A stretch of DNA of 64,000 nucleotides from positions 34,596,001-34,660,000 of the forward strand of contig OU612068.1 of the NCBI GenBank assembly GCA_914767715.1, written 5' to 3'. A model generated the notes under the pieces. That model worked only from the letters and a program-made list of their open reading frames with translations. It searched no databases and had not been told where the DNA came from. Below, in pieces: positions 13,101 to 25,975 of the stretch. This DNA comes from Membranipora membranacea. Its lineage: Eukaryota > Bryozoa > Gymnolaemata > Cheilostomatida > Membraniporidae. The translations under genes and the position numbers were made by a program. Position 1 is the first letter of the stretch. Each line of letters begins with the position of its first letter.

Positions 13101-16100
13101 TTAAGCTAGTAGAACAGTAGATTTGTTTTTAGTGGCGGATGTGTGCCCTCTTCCTATTCTAGCCTGCAGCTCAGTTTCTAAGGCCACCTTATCGAATGAG
13201 TCCTTGCCGTATTTCCTCCGAAGTTCCTCCCTCATTCGCTGTGAGTTGGCTGCCAATGAGCGTACCTGTTTCAAATAGGGAAGAAAAAGAATCTCAAATG
13301 TGTACCGTAATCCCTCACCTATAGATCGCCGTCTCATAAGTGAAGGCGGCTATAAGAGAGTAGTATATAGACGCGACTATCATTTGAAGCATTATTTTAT
13401 TTAATTTAGACCAAAATCTCTTACAATCACCGAAGATGAATAGCTCAGTGGTAGAGCGTTCGACATGTAAACATGGAGTTGTGAGTTCGACACCCCCTGA
13501 GGGCAGTTTTTTTCCCAAAACTACTTAGTTCATTTGTAGTGAGTGTAGTGTAGTGAGTGTCTTAGAGCGGTGGGGTGTCTTATAGCTGTGGGGTGTCTTA
13601 TAGCTGGAGCATTTTTATTTTTTCTGAGGGGGGTGATTCACTTATAAGTCCGGTGACTTATAGGTGAGGGATTACGGTATAACATTACATCAACATTTCC
13701 ATGAGTTTCTGATTTCATCCTACAAACATTAAGCTGTTCTCTGGAGATTACAGTCTCGTACCACTATCACTACTGACTTTAGACAAGAGAAGGTACAATG
13801 GATTACCATAAATCATCTATGGTGTGACTTATTATACAATTGACACAATATAAATCATCTATGGTGTGACTTATTTCATGATTGACAGATGTAAGGACAT
13901 ACCTGACCAATAACGTTATCCTTGTGGTGCTGGACAAGCTTCATCTTAGTATTCTTATAATGTATTGCATCCTGCTGATCCCTTCTGTTTATCTCTGCTT
14001 CAGCTAAAATCCTACAAAAAAAACCAATATAAAATTAGTATAAAATATAGCAGAAGAGGGTTTCTGTAACGCTAGCGAAAAGTTAAATATTCTAGTGTGA
14101 GGAGAGAAAAGAGAAATGACTCTCCCTTAACCAGCCATCATACTGAGCAAAGGTGGGCAGCAGACATGTTTCACATCCTTACATCAGCCCGCCCATGTCA
14201 GGGTCGGGCGGAAAAATTAATTATAGCAAAGAGCAGAGAGGCATCAAACTTTGTTGCACATGGTTTTTGGGGAATTTTAACAACATTACTGGACACTCAA
14301 ATTTTGAAATGTTGCAACATCCCTACCATTTTACATAGTTGTGTGTAGAGTATTTATTTTTACTGGTAACGCAACAATTGCAGACATCCGTCTCCATCTC
14401 AAACTCATATTCATATTAGTAACAAACATAGCCAATCTAATCAACATCAACATAAACAACCTCTAAAACACCAGACATAAAAATTCTGTTTTTCCACCTC
14501 TAATCAATTTATAATTGATGCATTCCTTTGACAATCATCATCACAGAATGATGACATTTACATCTAAAGTGATTTATGGTCTGTCATTTGATGCCAGAAT
14601 TTCACAATTTTTTAGGTGCGCATTGCGGAGCTATCCCTGCAAAAAGCATGTGCCAGCATCGCATGTCTTAAAAAAATGGGGTCTTTAGTAGGGGACTTTT
14701 CATAGTTATTTATACACAGTTGGTACTCACTGAAAATAATCAAGGCAACAAAAGCATTTCTCAATAACAAGATAATATTTAGCTATCCATCCTATTCGAC
14801 AGCACTTTAAATCATGGTGATTAGTGATGTTTTAGATTTGTATGTACTTTATATTAAATGATTTAATTGAAGATCTCCCAGGTATGTTTTGGAAGGTCTC
14901 ATGGGAAAATAACCAAAGTATACAAAACTAATAAACTTTAATACTCTACAATACAGCTTATGCCATTAATCTCTCACACTCATCTGTGTGATTGCATGTG
15001 ATTTAGTGGCCTTGTCACGCGGCCATGGTTTTTGGTTTTTGGTTATTTTTTTCAAAAATAAAAAGAAGGAAAGCCGTGGCCGCCGCCGCGTTACAAGGCT
15101 ACTTTATTAGGTATTGCTCACTAACGCTATGACAGTAGATTTAGCAGTAGATTTAGCAGTAGATTTAGCACCCCTGCACCCCTGCGCAGTGGTTAATATA
15201 TCAAAATAGCTGTAAATCCCTATATCAGAAAAAAAATTGGAGTTGTATGGAATCTGAATTGTATATAGAATAATGTGTCCTAAATCTAAACAACTCAAAA
15301 TTTTAAAATAATTGTGGCAATGCAAATCCTTATAGTTCCAGTATCGAAAAATGTTACCCGGATTGTTTGTAGTGAATCCCATTAATCAACCAGCTTGGTG
15401 GGGGGGGGGGTTAAATGCTGATAGTTGACGATCTGCATTTATTGTACTACATGAGCTAGAAAGTCCCAATTTCCACATGCCCTGCTGTGATATTGCCTGG
15501 GGGGGGGGGGGTGGATGAGATAGTTGACCTTTAACCTGCATGATGACAGCATTCACACAGAAGACATTTGATGTTGCGGATGCCACTACCTATCTACAGA
15601 GGTAAAGTTTGAGCACTATGACTTGTTTTTTTCTTATTATTGCTTACTATAAAAACTAGAATAAGTAGAACAGTTATAAAAATGTTAAAAGGTAATGGGA
15701 CAGTCAGATAGCACAAAGCTAGAGCAGGGACTGCTCGACTATAAGACTCATTATACCAGATACTCTAGAACTAGAAACTTTGTTTTGAGCATAATTATAA
15801 TCATAAAGACCATTATAATTATGATCAATAATCAGAGTTGTCTCCGCATTGACATTATGCAGACAACTCCATAGTGTCATTTAGTATATAATTATGGCTT
15901 GCCTGTTCGTATCATGGAGTTTGGGACAAACTTTTCAAGCTTTTTGTATTTTTTATTTAATGATTGTATTTTAGTCTGTAAACGTTGAAACAAGCAAGGG
16001 ATAGAAAAGTGACTGTGTTTCTCCATTTTCTATTCACCACTTGAGTAAATCTGGATCAAAAACTTACAAGGTATGTGTATGGCATACCTGCCAAATTTAG

Positions 16101-19100
16101 TAGAGTATCATGCCATCTGACATGAAAGCATTCAGATAAATATCTGACTCACATCTGCTCATCCCATTATCTGGGTACTCAATTGCAGACACTGACTGGT
16201 CACATGCAGTATTTTAGCGACAAAATTAGCGAGACTGGCCAGTTGCCACCGTTTTAACACTTTCAACCCAGCATTGAATATAGATGCATTTGTGTCCGAC
16301 TGATCGTCTTTTGTTTGATATTAATGTATTAATGTAGTCACCTGACTACATTATTATCATGGTACAATAATTAGCATTGTCAGATTTTCATGCTTTAGTC
16401 CGAGACTCACTAAGATGGAGATTATCTAACCTAACTTACCTGCTGTATGTTTGTCTATGATGTGACTCTCTCTCTTCTCTCTCAGCCTGAGCTCTCAGAG
16501 CCTTCAGCTCTACTGTTTGAGACGCTGTCAGTCTAGCCTTAGACTCCAACTAAAATATATAACAAACTTTCTTACAACAAAGCCACATTTAAAGTAATTT
16601 TCGATTGCTACTCACACAGATATTCTATTTAATAACTTGAGATGCAGAGTATAAACTCACATTTTAATAAGCCAAGCTTTTGATGTAAGAGTTATTATTA
16701 TACACAGTTACTGCTAGTATATAATAACTCAATGTACCGCACCAACAAGTTATAATGTTTTATATAGCATTGGAAATCTCTCAACACCAGGATCCCAAAA
16801 GATAATTTTCAACTACAACACGTCGCAAACTATCTCGTCTAAGCTCAATAAGGGATTGCAAGTGATGCATAACTCATCCAAAACAACATCAATATAGAAT
16901 TTGCCAGTGCTTGACTAATGTAAACATACCACCCTGCGGCGAGACTGAAGTGATCTCTTCCAATCATTCATATCCTCCTCCATTCTCTGCTGGTTAGCTC
17001 GAGATTTAGCAAACTTCTGCTCCCTCTCCTTACTGTAGAAGAACACAATGTCATTATATGCTCATCATATTATGACAAAAATGGGCACTATCAAGTTTGA
17101 ATGTGAATTTATTTCTAAAGCTCTAATCAAGTAGTTTCAACTTACATTACAAAATATGCCAGGCCTCACAAACCATATTTTAAGGGACTCTGTCACATAT
17201 CTGTATAAAATAAACGGTGATATCAGTACCAAACAACAGGTTAACTGCTCACGTGTTCTCAGTACCAAACAACAGGTTAACTGCTCACCTGTTCATGTGT
17301 AATGTATACTCCTTTGCTTTATTTATTCTGCTCTGATTGAGTAAAGTTTTCATCTCCTTATCCCCGAGTGATGATTTGAGATCTCGATGTGACTTATCAG
17401 CTTTTCTCTCTACCTCTCGATATCGCTGTCGGTGCTGCTCAGTCTCGTTATCATTATCTCGTTTCTTCTTCTAATTATGGTAATACAATATATGATTATC
17501 ATCAGAGGGCAGCGGGCAGAAAAATACATCTAAAGCTATAGGGTCAAAGGGCACATACTCAATAGTCAATATGTATTGAAATACATCTCCATTCTAGGAG
17601 ACATGTAGTCTAAGTGCTCAGACTCCAAGGCGCAGGGAGTTACTTGCGCAAGCTATCAAGCTATCAAGCTTGCGCAAGTAACTCCCTGCGCCTTGGAGTC
17701 TGAGCACTTAGACTAGGAGACATGGATCTTTTTCTCAGTAAAAAACCTTTCATAAAACATTCCCTTTAAATTGAACCCAGGATTTTACCATAATTCGGAG
17801 GTAAGCGACTGATGTGAACGTGAACAGCCTACCGTCTTATCATGAAAGTATTTGTTGAGTTTTCTGCTTGTAGCCTTAGATTCCTCATAGTCAGACTTGT
17901 GTTTACGCTCAGTGAGGTACTCCTCCCGTTGTCTCTCAAAATCAGCTAACATTCTCTCTTGTGTGGATTTCCTCTCATGAGCTCTTCTACGTTTAGCTGC
18001 GATATCCAATTCCTTTCATACAAAAATTTGGTAATTTATTCAATTTATTAATTGAAGATTTATTGAACTGTGATGCTGATGAGTGCTGATTTGCTGCTCA
18101 GACAAATCACCAGTCAGCATTTCACCAAAGCCTAGACTGCCTGGACTGACAATAATTTTCGTTATGTAATTTATTGAAGGATCAACAACTCAATTACTGT
18201 AAAACCTCATTACAAGTCACCAGACTCATAAGTGAATTGCTGTGTTTTAAAAAAACTTTTTTCACATTATACCACATTTTATAGCTCAGCTTCAATTATA
18301 AGGCTGATCACAAAAAGGTTTTACAGTGATAATACCCAATTTAACAACACAGTGTACTTACTCGTTTGTACTGCTGCCTTGCGCTGGAGAGATCCCACTT
18401 GGCGTCGTTCTCCAGACATTTCTCTATCATACTTAGCCTTAGTTCCTCCTGGTCTCTCTTCTGTTGAGCTCTCAGTAATGTCTGCTGCTCTTCTGCTTCG
18501 GCTATATAACAACGATAAGACCATCTAACAAACTCTACAGGAGCAGATAATACCCAATGTACCCAATGTACGAGTACGAGAATGTACACACATACGTACA
18601 TACAAACATGAATAACTGCCTGGAGTACATTAGTTAAAGCATGTCAGAGCATCAGCCTGAATGCTCTAATAGCCTCCACAAGGCCTAAGATGGTGATTGT
18701 CTGTGCCTAAAGTATAATCTAATAAGCGAGTTATCACCACATACCGATCCTGAGAGCGAGTATTTGTCGTCTGGTGCTCTCAGACTGATTCTTCTCCCTC
18801 TCGTACCGATTTCTCTCTTCCTCTCTCTCATACTGAGCTCTTGTTTTATTATACTCTAACTCCTCATCTCGCTCATTCTTACCGTGCAGAGCTTCTAATA
18901 TTCTCTCATCCTACAGTCAAAACACAAACACTGAGCAGATCACTGTACTGGTCACAACATTTGAAAGTCACATTTGAAGTGCAAACTTATTACAAGACAG
19001 GGATGGACTAGGGTGAGACTATGTAAGGATAATCCAAGCGAAGCATCAAGATATATTTATGTCAACGATTTGGTAGATTTATCATAGACAATATAATGAG

Positions 19101-22100
19101 GAAGAGATGCTTGTGTGTCCCATTAGGGTAATCCCTCAAAATCAGCTAGGAAGAAAAGTTTCTTTTCTAGCTTGTGGGCAGAGAATTTTATGAGTATGAT
19201 ATGATATTACCTTTATTTCAACCGTTCAAAATCAACACATGACAATCTTATGAGAACGTGCTTTACAAGGAAAAATATTCACTATTAAAAGTATCATCAA
19301 GTTAAAAGTGAATTAGCTACGTTTCCGTCTTAGATAGTGACAACTTACAACTGATGGATACTTTTTATATATATAGTTAAGTTCCCTAACTTACCCTCTG
19401 AGTGACACGACCACTAGTATTATCATAACCTAGAGATCTCCTCAGTGACTTACTCCTCAGGTGAGTGCCGTGTAAGTCATGTGATCGACTCAGATCTGAT
19501 AGATTCAGACTTCTACTCAGCTGGGTGGAGATCTCAGCTTCATCGTATCGAGGAGACGTCCACGCGTCCCGAGGAGGAGCGCTGCGCGGGGTTATCTTAC
19601 CACTCCTCCTCCTCCTAAACAAAGACATGATAGCATTCATAAACAAAGACATCCCTGTGGATGTTACCCATTCACCAATACTGCTACGACCACATGCATC
19701 ATACACTAACAAAATCAGCTGAATAAATATATAATAGTCATCAACAACAACAATAGCCTATCATTGTATCTATACAGATTTAGATCCAATAGGTGTAACG
19801 ATGAAGTTCGATCAATAATCGCAGACAAACAGATTTATAGACACAATAACTGCTCAGTTAATTGAATTATCAACTGACCATGAGAGGTCACAGCAGTGAA
19901 TCAAATCATACAGTTTCTACAAGCAGACAGACGGGATTCCTGGAGAGGTGTGCGTTCTGAGATAGCAAAGAGAGAGGAAATTCATTCTACATTCTACATT
20001 AGCCATAATTTGAATGTATCACAGTACACTCATACTTACTTAGGGGTTAAGGTTTTCTGCAGGGTTCCAGTTGAACGTGCTGTCATTTTCTTTGACGTAG
20101 TTCTTGCTTTAGGTTTAGTGCTACTTGTTGCCAATGAATCGGTTGAAAAGGAGACAGATCTAGATGGTGTTACTGGCCTAGTCTGATGAGTAGATGGTGA
20201 TCTCGTGAGTGTGATTTGTGTAGGGATCGGTGAGGTGCGTGCACGAGTTGGTGAGGTTGATTGAGGGCGTATAGGAGATCGGGTTCTATCCACCCCACTT
20301 ATCGGCAGGTCTAGGGCAGATCTAGGTCTAGCAGTGAGATGAGTCATAGCACCTGACTGTCTGCATAAGACATCAGCAGTACGCTGACGCTGTAAGCTAG
20401 CAGCATCCCTCAACTCTAAAAATGACAAACATGCTGATAACTTGCTGAAGTAAATTGATATTCATGCTACAGCTACAGGAGGCTTAATGTAGCTTCTGCT
20501 AAGGAGCAGTGGATCATATGTAACTCTGTGTCATCGAAATTACATCAAAAGGAGAGGGCTACAAAAAACGACATCAAACGTTCTCACAAACAACTACTAC
20601 AGCGTACTATTGAGCTGAGCAAATCTACTAAACTATCTGGTGTGGTTTAGGCTAAAATTATCACAATAATAAATATTGTTGAAATTGATCAGCAATGATA
20701 CACACTATGCAAGTATACTGGTCGTGGGAGTTTCTAAAAGGTCTTGAATCAGATATTGTCTGCCAAATAAAAAGTTTATATTAATAAGTTTGAGTTTAAA
20801 TGAAGTAGGAGGATAACTCTGAAAAGAATATAATTTACTGATATTTTGATAAAAACACAACTTACAGCTCGGTGCAGAGATTGATGCTGCCGAAAGAAAG
20901 AATTATTTCCAATGATGCCAGTAACTTGGCAGCATGCTTTATAAATTTTGCATTAGCTATTGGCTGCATTGTTACGATTTCAATAATATTCAATCTATTG
21001 AAAGCATGAAAAGAGTTACAGTGTTTTGACATGAAGAGAATTACATAAATAAGAATCAATTGTTGAGATTGTTTATAGTTTTTAGTTTCACAAAGAGTTT
21101 GTGATACCTCAGAGTTTTGAATTAAAACAAGAATAAGTTAATCTGGATGAATTTTCTGGGTTGAATTCAGGTCATACAAACATTGTCTATGCACTCTTAA
21201 CGCCCTCGTCTATCAAGCGGCAAAATGCCATAGAATGTTTCAATACTTAGAATTAAGCAGAGATTGGGTGAAGATGGTCAACTTGAACACCACACAATTA
21301 TATTCTAATGTCAAATTCTATTTATAATTACAATGAAAACTAAACTAAGTGTTGTGCCAAGGAATTTGAGCAAATTATGATTCTATGTAGCCTCTGATTC
21401 ATACAGATCCTAAAGCAGAATATTACTCAAGGAGCATCGGGTCAACTATTTCTGGCATCATTTTATAAGTTTCTACTTGGTAAAATCATCTTTTGTGTGA
21501 TGCTACCTGCTATTATTCAGTGCTCACTCTAAATTTTCAATAAATTTTATTTTATTTTAGAAGTGTCATCTATCTATAAAGACACAGCTGCAGTCACTTA
21601 TATCACTTACCCCTATCATGCTTGCTGAGCAGGGTGGAGGGTTTGTGGCCTCGAGGTGAGCCTGTAGGACTATCAGCGCTTCTATACCCTGCATCGTCCT
21701 GAGTGAGCTTATCCACAGCATATCGAGGGGATGACATCATATCCTCCGCAGCAGAGATCGGAGACGACAACATCTTATACATCCCATCTCTTATCATCTT
21801 ATCTCTGTACTCTCGGCATTCTCTCAATGACTCTGCGAAATACACTAAATTCTAGTCAACGAGCGGCAACTGAGGCCGATGAGCAAGATAGCTGTGGCTG
21901 AGTTTGGTATAGAAGTACTATTTGAATTTACCAACATAAAACAAGTAGGATTTGCAAATTATTTGCAAGTCTTTGACGGATATTTGAGAGTTGAATTGAT
22001 CCTTAATAGATTTTGCTTGATTTGAATTCAAATCGCTGAAAAAGTAATTTGCGTCAAATCTGATGAGTGGAAGGTTTAGGAGTAGCCCATTCAGGTTTCA

Positions 22101-22662
22101 CCTAATATCAAAGCAGTAGCATGCAACAACATATTAATTTTATCATTTTGTAAGAATTTGTTATCAGGACTGACACCACTTACTTAGTCGTTGTCTCTCA
22201 TGTGTATCATACTGATCGTATATATTCCGGAGAGGAATACCTGTTGGTAAAAGTTCATCTTGAAACTCAGATAGAGGCTTATACAACAGTTGAGCTGGCT
22301 GCAAAAGTAAAAACTCAAATTTTATTTATTACATTTAATCATCAGAGTTTCTGATATCGTTATAAGCATTTGGGTTACTATACCATGGTTGGTATACAAA
22401 ACGCACTGCTAATTTAAAACATCAATTCAAATTAATAAAAAATGGATTAATGAAATTTGTTATGCAGGAAATTCAGAATCATGTGAGAAAGGCTTAGATA
22501 ATGATTCCCCTAGAGACATACAGCTGGCATAAAGTTTACCTTGATTGTAAGCATATCACATGCCATCAGAGAGCGTGGGCTGGTGAGAACATAGCGACTC
22601 TCTGCAAACTCCTCATCCTCAAAATTATACAGATTTAGTTGAGTTGCGTCATCCATTCCCAT
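13101..22662 (-). CDS. CCDC177-like coiled-coil protein, 13 exons, 740 aa
   Basis: Thirteen minus-strand exons join in frame with consistent phases: 22662-22540, 22298-22184, 21844-21611, 20415-20040, 19614-19395, 18910-18745, 18501-18362, 18012-17833, 17470-17289, 17032-16930, 16549-16440, 14011-13903 and 13265-13101 (stop included). They total 2,223 nt, or 740 aa, close to the roughly 700 aa of vertebrate CCDC177. The N terminus has LNLYNFED and SRYVLTSPRSL (residues 22-32), a block I recall as conserved in CCDC177. A Ser/Thr/Pro/Arg-rich linker follows (about 80-355). A long Glu/Arg/Lys/Gln-rich coiled coil runs from about 357 to 685. The C terminus has SFDKVALETELQA, resembling the CCDC177 tail. 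There is no signal peptide or membrane segment. The molecular function of CCDC177 is not established. Several introns carry MITEs and a long hairpin, while all exons are intact. Confidence 0.88.
13305..13677. mobile_element. MITE with ~40-bp TIRs and TA target duplication, in CCDC177 intron
   Basis: The left end CCGTAATCCCTCACCTATA is matched by the inverted right end TATAGGTGAGGGATTACGG. The match continues imperfectly to ATAAGTGAA / TTCACTTAT, giving arms of about 40 bp. TA dinucleotides flank both ends (13303-13304 and 13678-13679), as for Tc1/mariner-type insertions. The element has no transposase and lies in the last intron, 39 bp upstream of the final exon. Its interior holds a tRNA-like segment and a short GGGGTGTCTTATAGCT duplication. 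Its ends resemble those of another copy at 18196-18330. Confidence 0.85.
13432..13506 (+). repeat. tRNA-derived (SINE-like) relic inside the MITE
   Basis: The A-box-like TAGCTCAGTGGTAGAGCG and the B-box-like GAGTTCGACACC are spaced as in a tRNA. The region between them, GTTCGACATGTAAACATGG, no longer forms a five-pair anticodon stem, and the expected acceptor ends do not pair. The TGT trinucleotide in the anticodon-like loop suggests descent from a tRNA-Thr type. I read this as a degenerate tRNA-derived sequence, not a working tRNA. Confidence 0.6.
15003..15109. repeat. Short GC-rich inverted-repeat element in CCDC177 intron
   Basis: GTGGCCTTGTCACGCGGCC near 15006 is mirrored by CGCCGCGTTACAAGGCTACT near 15087. 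The ~20-bp imperfect terminal inverted repeats flank a T-rich, then A-rich centre that also folds. It is about 105 bp long and looks like a miniature inverted-repeat element. Poly-G runs lie nearby at 15399-15410 and 15499-15511. Confidence 0.6.
17607..17714. repeat. Perfect inverted repeat, 48-bp arms, 12-bp loop
   Basis: The left arm is 17607-17654 and the right arm 17667-17714, with loop ATCAAGCTATCA. I found no mismatch between the arms, which begin AGTCTAAGTGCTCAGACTCC and end ACTTGCGCAAGCT next to the loop. It lies in the CCDC177 intron between exons 17833-18012 and 17289-17470, so a transcript would carry a 48-bp perfect RNA stem. No flanking target duplication was recognised. Confidence 0.92.
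18196..18330. mobile_element. Short MITE related to the 13305-13677 element
   Basis: The left end TACTGTAAAACCTCATTACA pairs with the right end AGGTTTTACAGTGATA. The adjoining AAGTCACC and CATAAGTGAA match the subterminal sequence of the MITE at 13305-13677 (AAGTCACCGG, ATAAGTGAA). It is about 135 bp, non-coding, and located just downstream of the exon at 18362-18501, in the following intron of the CCDC177-like gene. Confidence 0.6.
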
Positions 22663-25600
22663 GGTTTACAGTAACATCTACAATATATATAATAAGATCT
22701 CTCACACTACAGCATCACATCTCGCCTTGTGATCAATCAGAGGAATAAAAGCAAATGTTTCTGATGATGACAGCTTCTGCTCTAAAACTCTAAAACTTTT
22801 GGAATCTTACAATCCTTACTCATAACATATATCCTGATGGCTCCAGTTTAAATTCCTACTCTTGTTTGCTACAGTGTTTGTAAAGGAACAGGTTTCTTGG
22901 TATCATTTTTGAGCTTGAAATCAGATTAAGACAGCTATCACACATGCATTTGCATATAAAATTAGTCATCAGAGTTATTTGGTCTGGTAGGTTTGGGGGT
23001 TATAAGTTAACAACATTGAGTTGCCTACTCATGCACAGCCCAACTAGTCCAGGCGATTTGTGATGAGCCTGTTATTGGGGAAATACTGTAATATTAGTGA
23101 CTATTGTGGTTAGATAACAACTTTTGCAAATAAATGCGAAAGTCACTCACAAGTCTGTCTGATGACATAAAAGTTCAAAAGGAAGATCTATAATTTGTAT
23201 ACACACTATTTGATGAGTTGAGACCGCTAATCAAAACAAGCTTTATATCTGTTATGAGCCCATGTTGAAGAAAAGATTAGAAGAACCACTGTACATTACA
23301 ATAAACGACTATGACTTTGACGCATTCCCTGTCCACTGTTTTTCAAGCATGAAAATGAGTGATTTTCATTTCAGACCGATGCGCTTGTTTGCTCTGTTAA
23401 AATAAGATTATAATGGAGCAATTGATTCTTCCTGCTGACAAAGCCTTGCTTATTTCAGATTCACCCAAAAATGGTCCATGCAATGCCTTATAGTTTGTAC
23501 CAAATCTTGCGATTTACCCAACACTAGCCTCCCAAATCAGATCCATACTGACGAAATAACTCAAAAACTCGACAAATTAATTTCCTAAGTGACTGTTGTG
23601 TGCAGTGACATGTGCTCTCATAAGACCTGCTGCACTCAGTCAGTAATACTGATAGTTTATGTTAAGATGTGCTGAGTATCTGTGATGCACACAGATGGAC
23701 AAGATTTAATGAAAAAATAGAAAGTTTCTCCAGGCATCCCACTGCTAACACGATTATCAATACTCCTCTTTAGGAGGCAGTCAAATTCATTTACATTTTA
23801 CACCACCCTGAAGTCCGAAACAACTAGATGACAAATTTATTGAGTTGAATTTACTTTGTGACTTGTAATTTCTAGTCTTTAAACAATGTAAATGACACAG
23901 TTTATCCAAAAAAACCTTGAGTGTTTAAACATCAGAATATTTGCAAAAATTGTTGAAAAGATTGTCAAAACCTCAAATCACTCAGTATTAATCATGGCAT
24001 GCTTTGGATTTCAACATCGTCCTAATGCCTGAAATATCGAGATTTACAAAGAATTTATTTTAGATTTCTGTGTGATTTGGAAATACATATTTTCAAGAAA
24101 AACACACAATCTACCTGTGTAAATTTTGTATCTTCCATTGAAATTCTATTGAAAGCCGCTATTCATGAAGCTAATAATTGAAGCATATCACTGGTTTTCA
24201 TGCGGGCTGAAGCCGGAGTTTGATTGGAATGTCATAGCCACAATCTCATTTATTCATCATACTAATGTAAACAAAACCTTGAAATACTTAGCGATGTATT
24301 GATCTGCCTTTATATTGCCAATTTCTATCTCGAGCAGTAACCATGGTTAACAGAAAATGTTGTATCTGCCAAAGCACTGTGGGTTATTTCCAGTGGCCGA
24401 AATCATACAGATTTAAACTTGAGTGGTGACTACCTCAGAGATATTTTCCCTCTGATAATCACATGGACTCGACGTCGATTTGCTACAAATGCCTCCTAAA
24501 TGATATTCAATCTTGCTCTCACTAGAGCTGTTAATCTCCCTGTAATTTTCATTCTCACTGTCGGATGAGCTAGAGCTGTAATTTTTTGCCATGTTTGATT
24601 TAGATCGTTAGCTTTGTCATTGAATTATGAAATGTCATACACTATCCCATTTTACCAGCTAAACCACATGGGACAGATAAATAATGCCTTGTATTCACTC
24701 ATTCATTCAATAGATAAATCCTGTGTGTTTTGATATCACATGCAGAATATCAAAACCACTGTGTCATAACAATACTCCTTAGTTACAAAGTACTGTATAT
24801 TCCCACTATAATCTGAGGTACTAAAAAGGTACTATATTCAACAAGTGATCACAACTCCAAAGGAAAAAAATAGCACCTTTTTAGTACCTTCTCATCCCAA
24901 CTTTGAGTGCAAATAAGTCTTAACTGGGCCACAGGCTGCTTTTGAAAATAGAATAATGTTCTAAACTAGACTGAGATCTCTAGAATGATACCAAAAAATC
25001 TGATCCTTTACAAGCACTTTAAGCTTAAATCAGCTCCGCATACCCTTCCCAGGAGTCAACTAGCACTGGCCACCTTACGTACAAGAAGTGGCTTGATGTT
25101 TTTGTGGAGAAAAATCTTTTATTAGAGAACATAGGTCTACTCAGTATTGATGTGTCTGTTGGTTTTCAATGTCTTCATTGCAGCCTGAACTTTAACTGGC
25201 CATTCCACAATCAAAACATTATTTACTGCAACCTAATGAACAATCAAGCCCTTTACACCAGGGAGTAGTTTACACAGGGGTAGTTTACACTACCTTTTCA
25301 GAGTTTCTCAGTATCTAATATAAATTCGGCCCTTAGCGGGGCATATAAAATCTGGCTAAATGAATGAAATTGAAAACCATCCATGCAGACGACTGGGGTT
25401 TAGTCACGATGTAGCTGGATTCAGTGGCTAAATACCAGTTTGGATCCACAGGGCTGTCACATGCATATGAAGTTACTAGCAATAGTACGCTCTGCTTGTG
25501 GGCCTCTCTCTTTGATAACTGCCAACTTAACCATTATATATGGCTACAGGTCAGCAAAAGAGTAACAGAGTTTGCTAAATAATAGGACCGTATAAGCTAC

Positions 25601-25970
25601 TAGATCCCTCCAGCTGCTGCAACAAAGAAGCCTATCAGACATGTGTCGCTGTGATGTGAGCTGCATACTGCAGTGAGGCCGTCTTTAATATCCGAGAGTT
25701 TGGCTGTTAGGGCTGAGGAAATCTCTAACGTTTGTAGCAACCCCTCCAAAATTCCTCATCATGATTATTAAGGGGTAGTCATTTACCTCCGCTCTTCGGA
25801 GGTGTATCCTTACTGAGCACTCAAAAGAATCTATGGTAGAGGGTAGAGAGGTATGACCTTGGGATGATCGGAGGATCACATTGGTAGCTTTGTCATAGGA
25901 CTGCTGCAGTTCCTGATTTTGGGCTTGGTGTGGGTGGGGGGGGGGGGGTGGGAAGGATGGAAGCTCTATT
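22663..25970. other. Intergenic region upstream of CCDC177-like gene
   Basis: No complete gene is supported. A 17-20-bp inverted repeat lies at 24816-24890 (AGGTACTAAAAAGGTACT against AGCACCTTTTTAGTACCT). A Ser/Glu-rich minus-strand ORF begins with an ATG near 24592 and reaches a possible GT donor near 24432. A short plus-strand ORF at 24343-24429 (MVNRKCCICQ and YFQWPKSYRF) looks faintly like a zinc-binding fragment. Neither can be extended into a gene by eye. A poly-G run is at 25936-25948. Confidence 0.4.
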
Positions 25971-25975
25971 TGCTT

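Noticed and set aside
13436-13506. Functional tRNA gene
   Set aside because: The A and B boxes are recognisable, but the anticodon and acceptor stems do not pair. It also lies inside a MITE.
20036-20428. 130-codon ORF as a separate gene
   Set aside because: It is exon 4 (20040-20415) of the CCDC177-like gene plus intron read-through.
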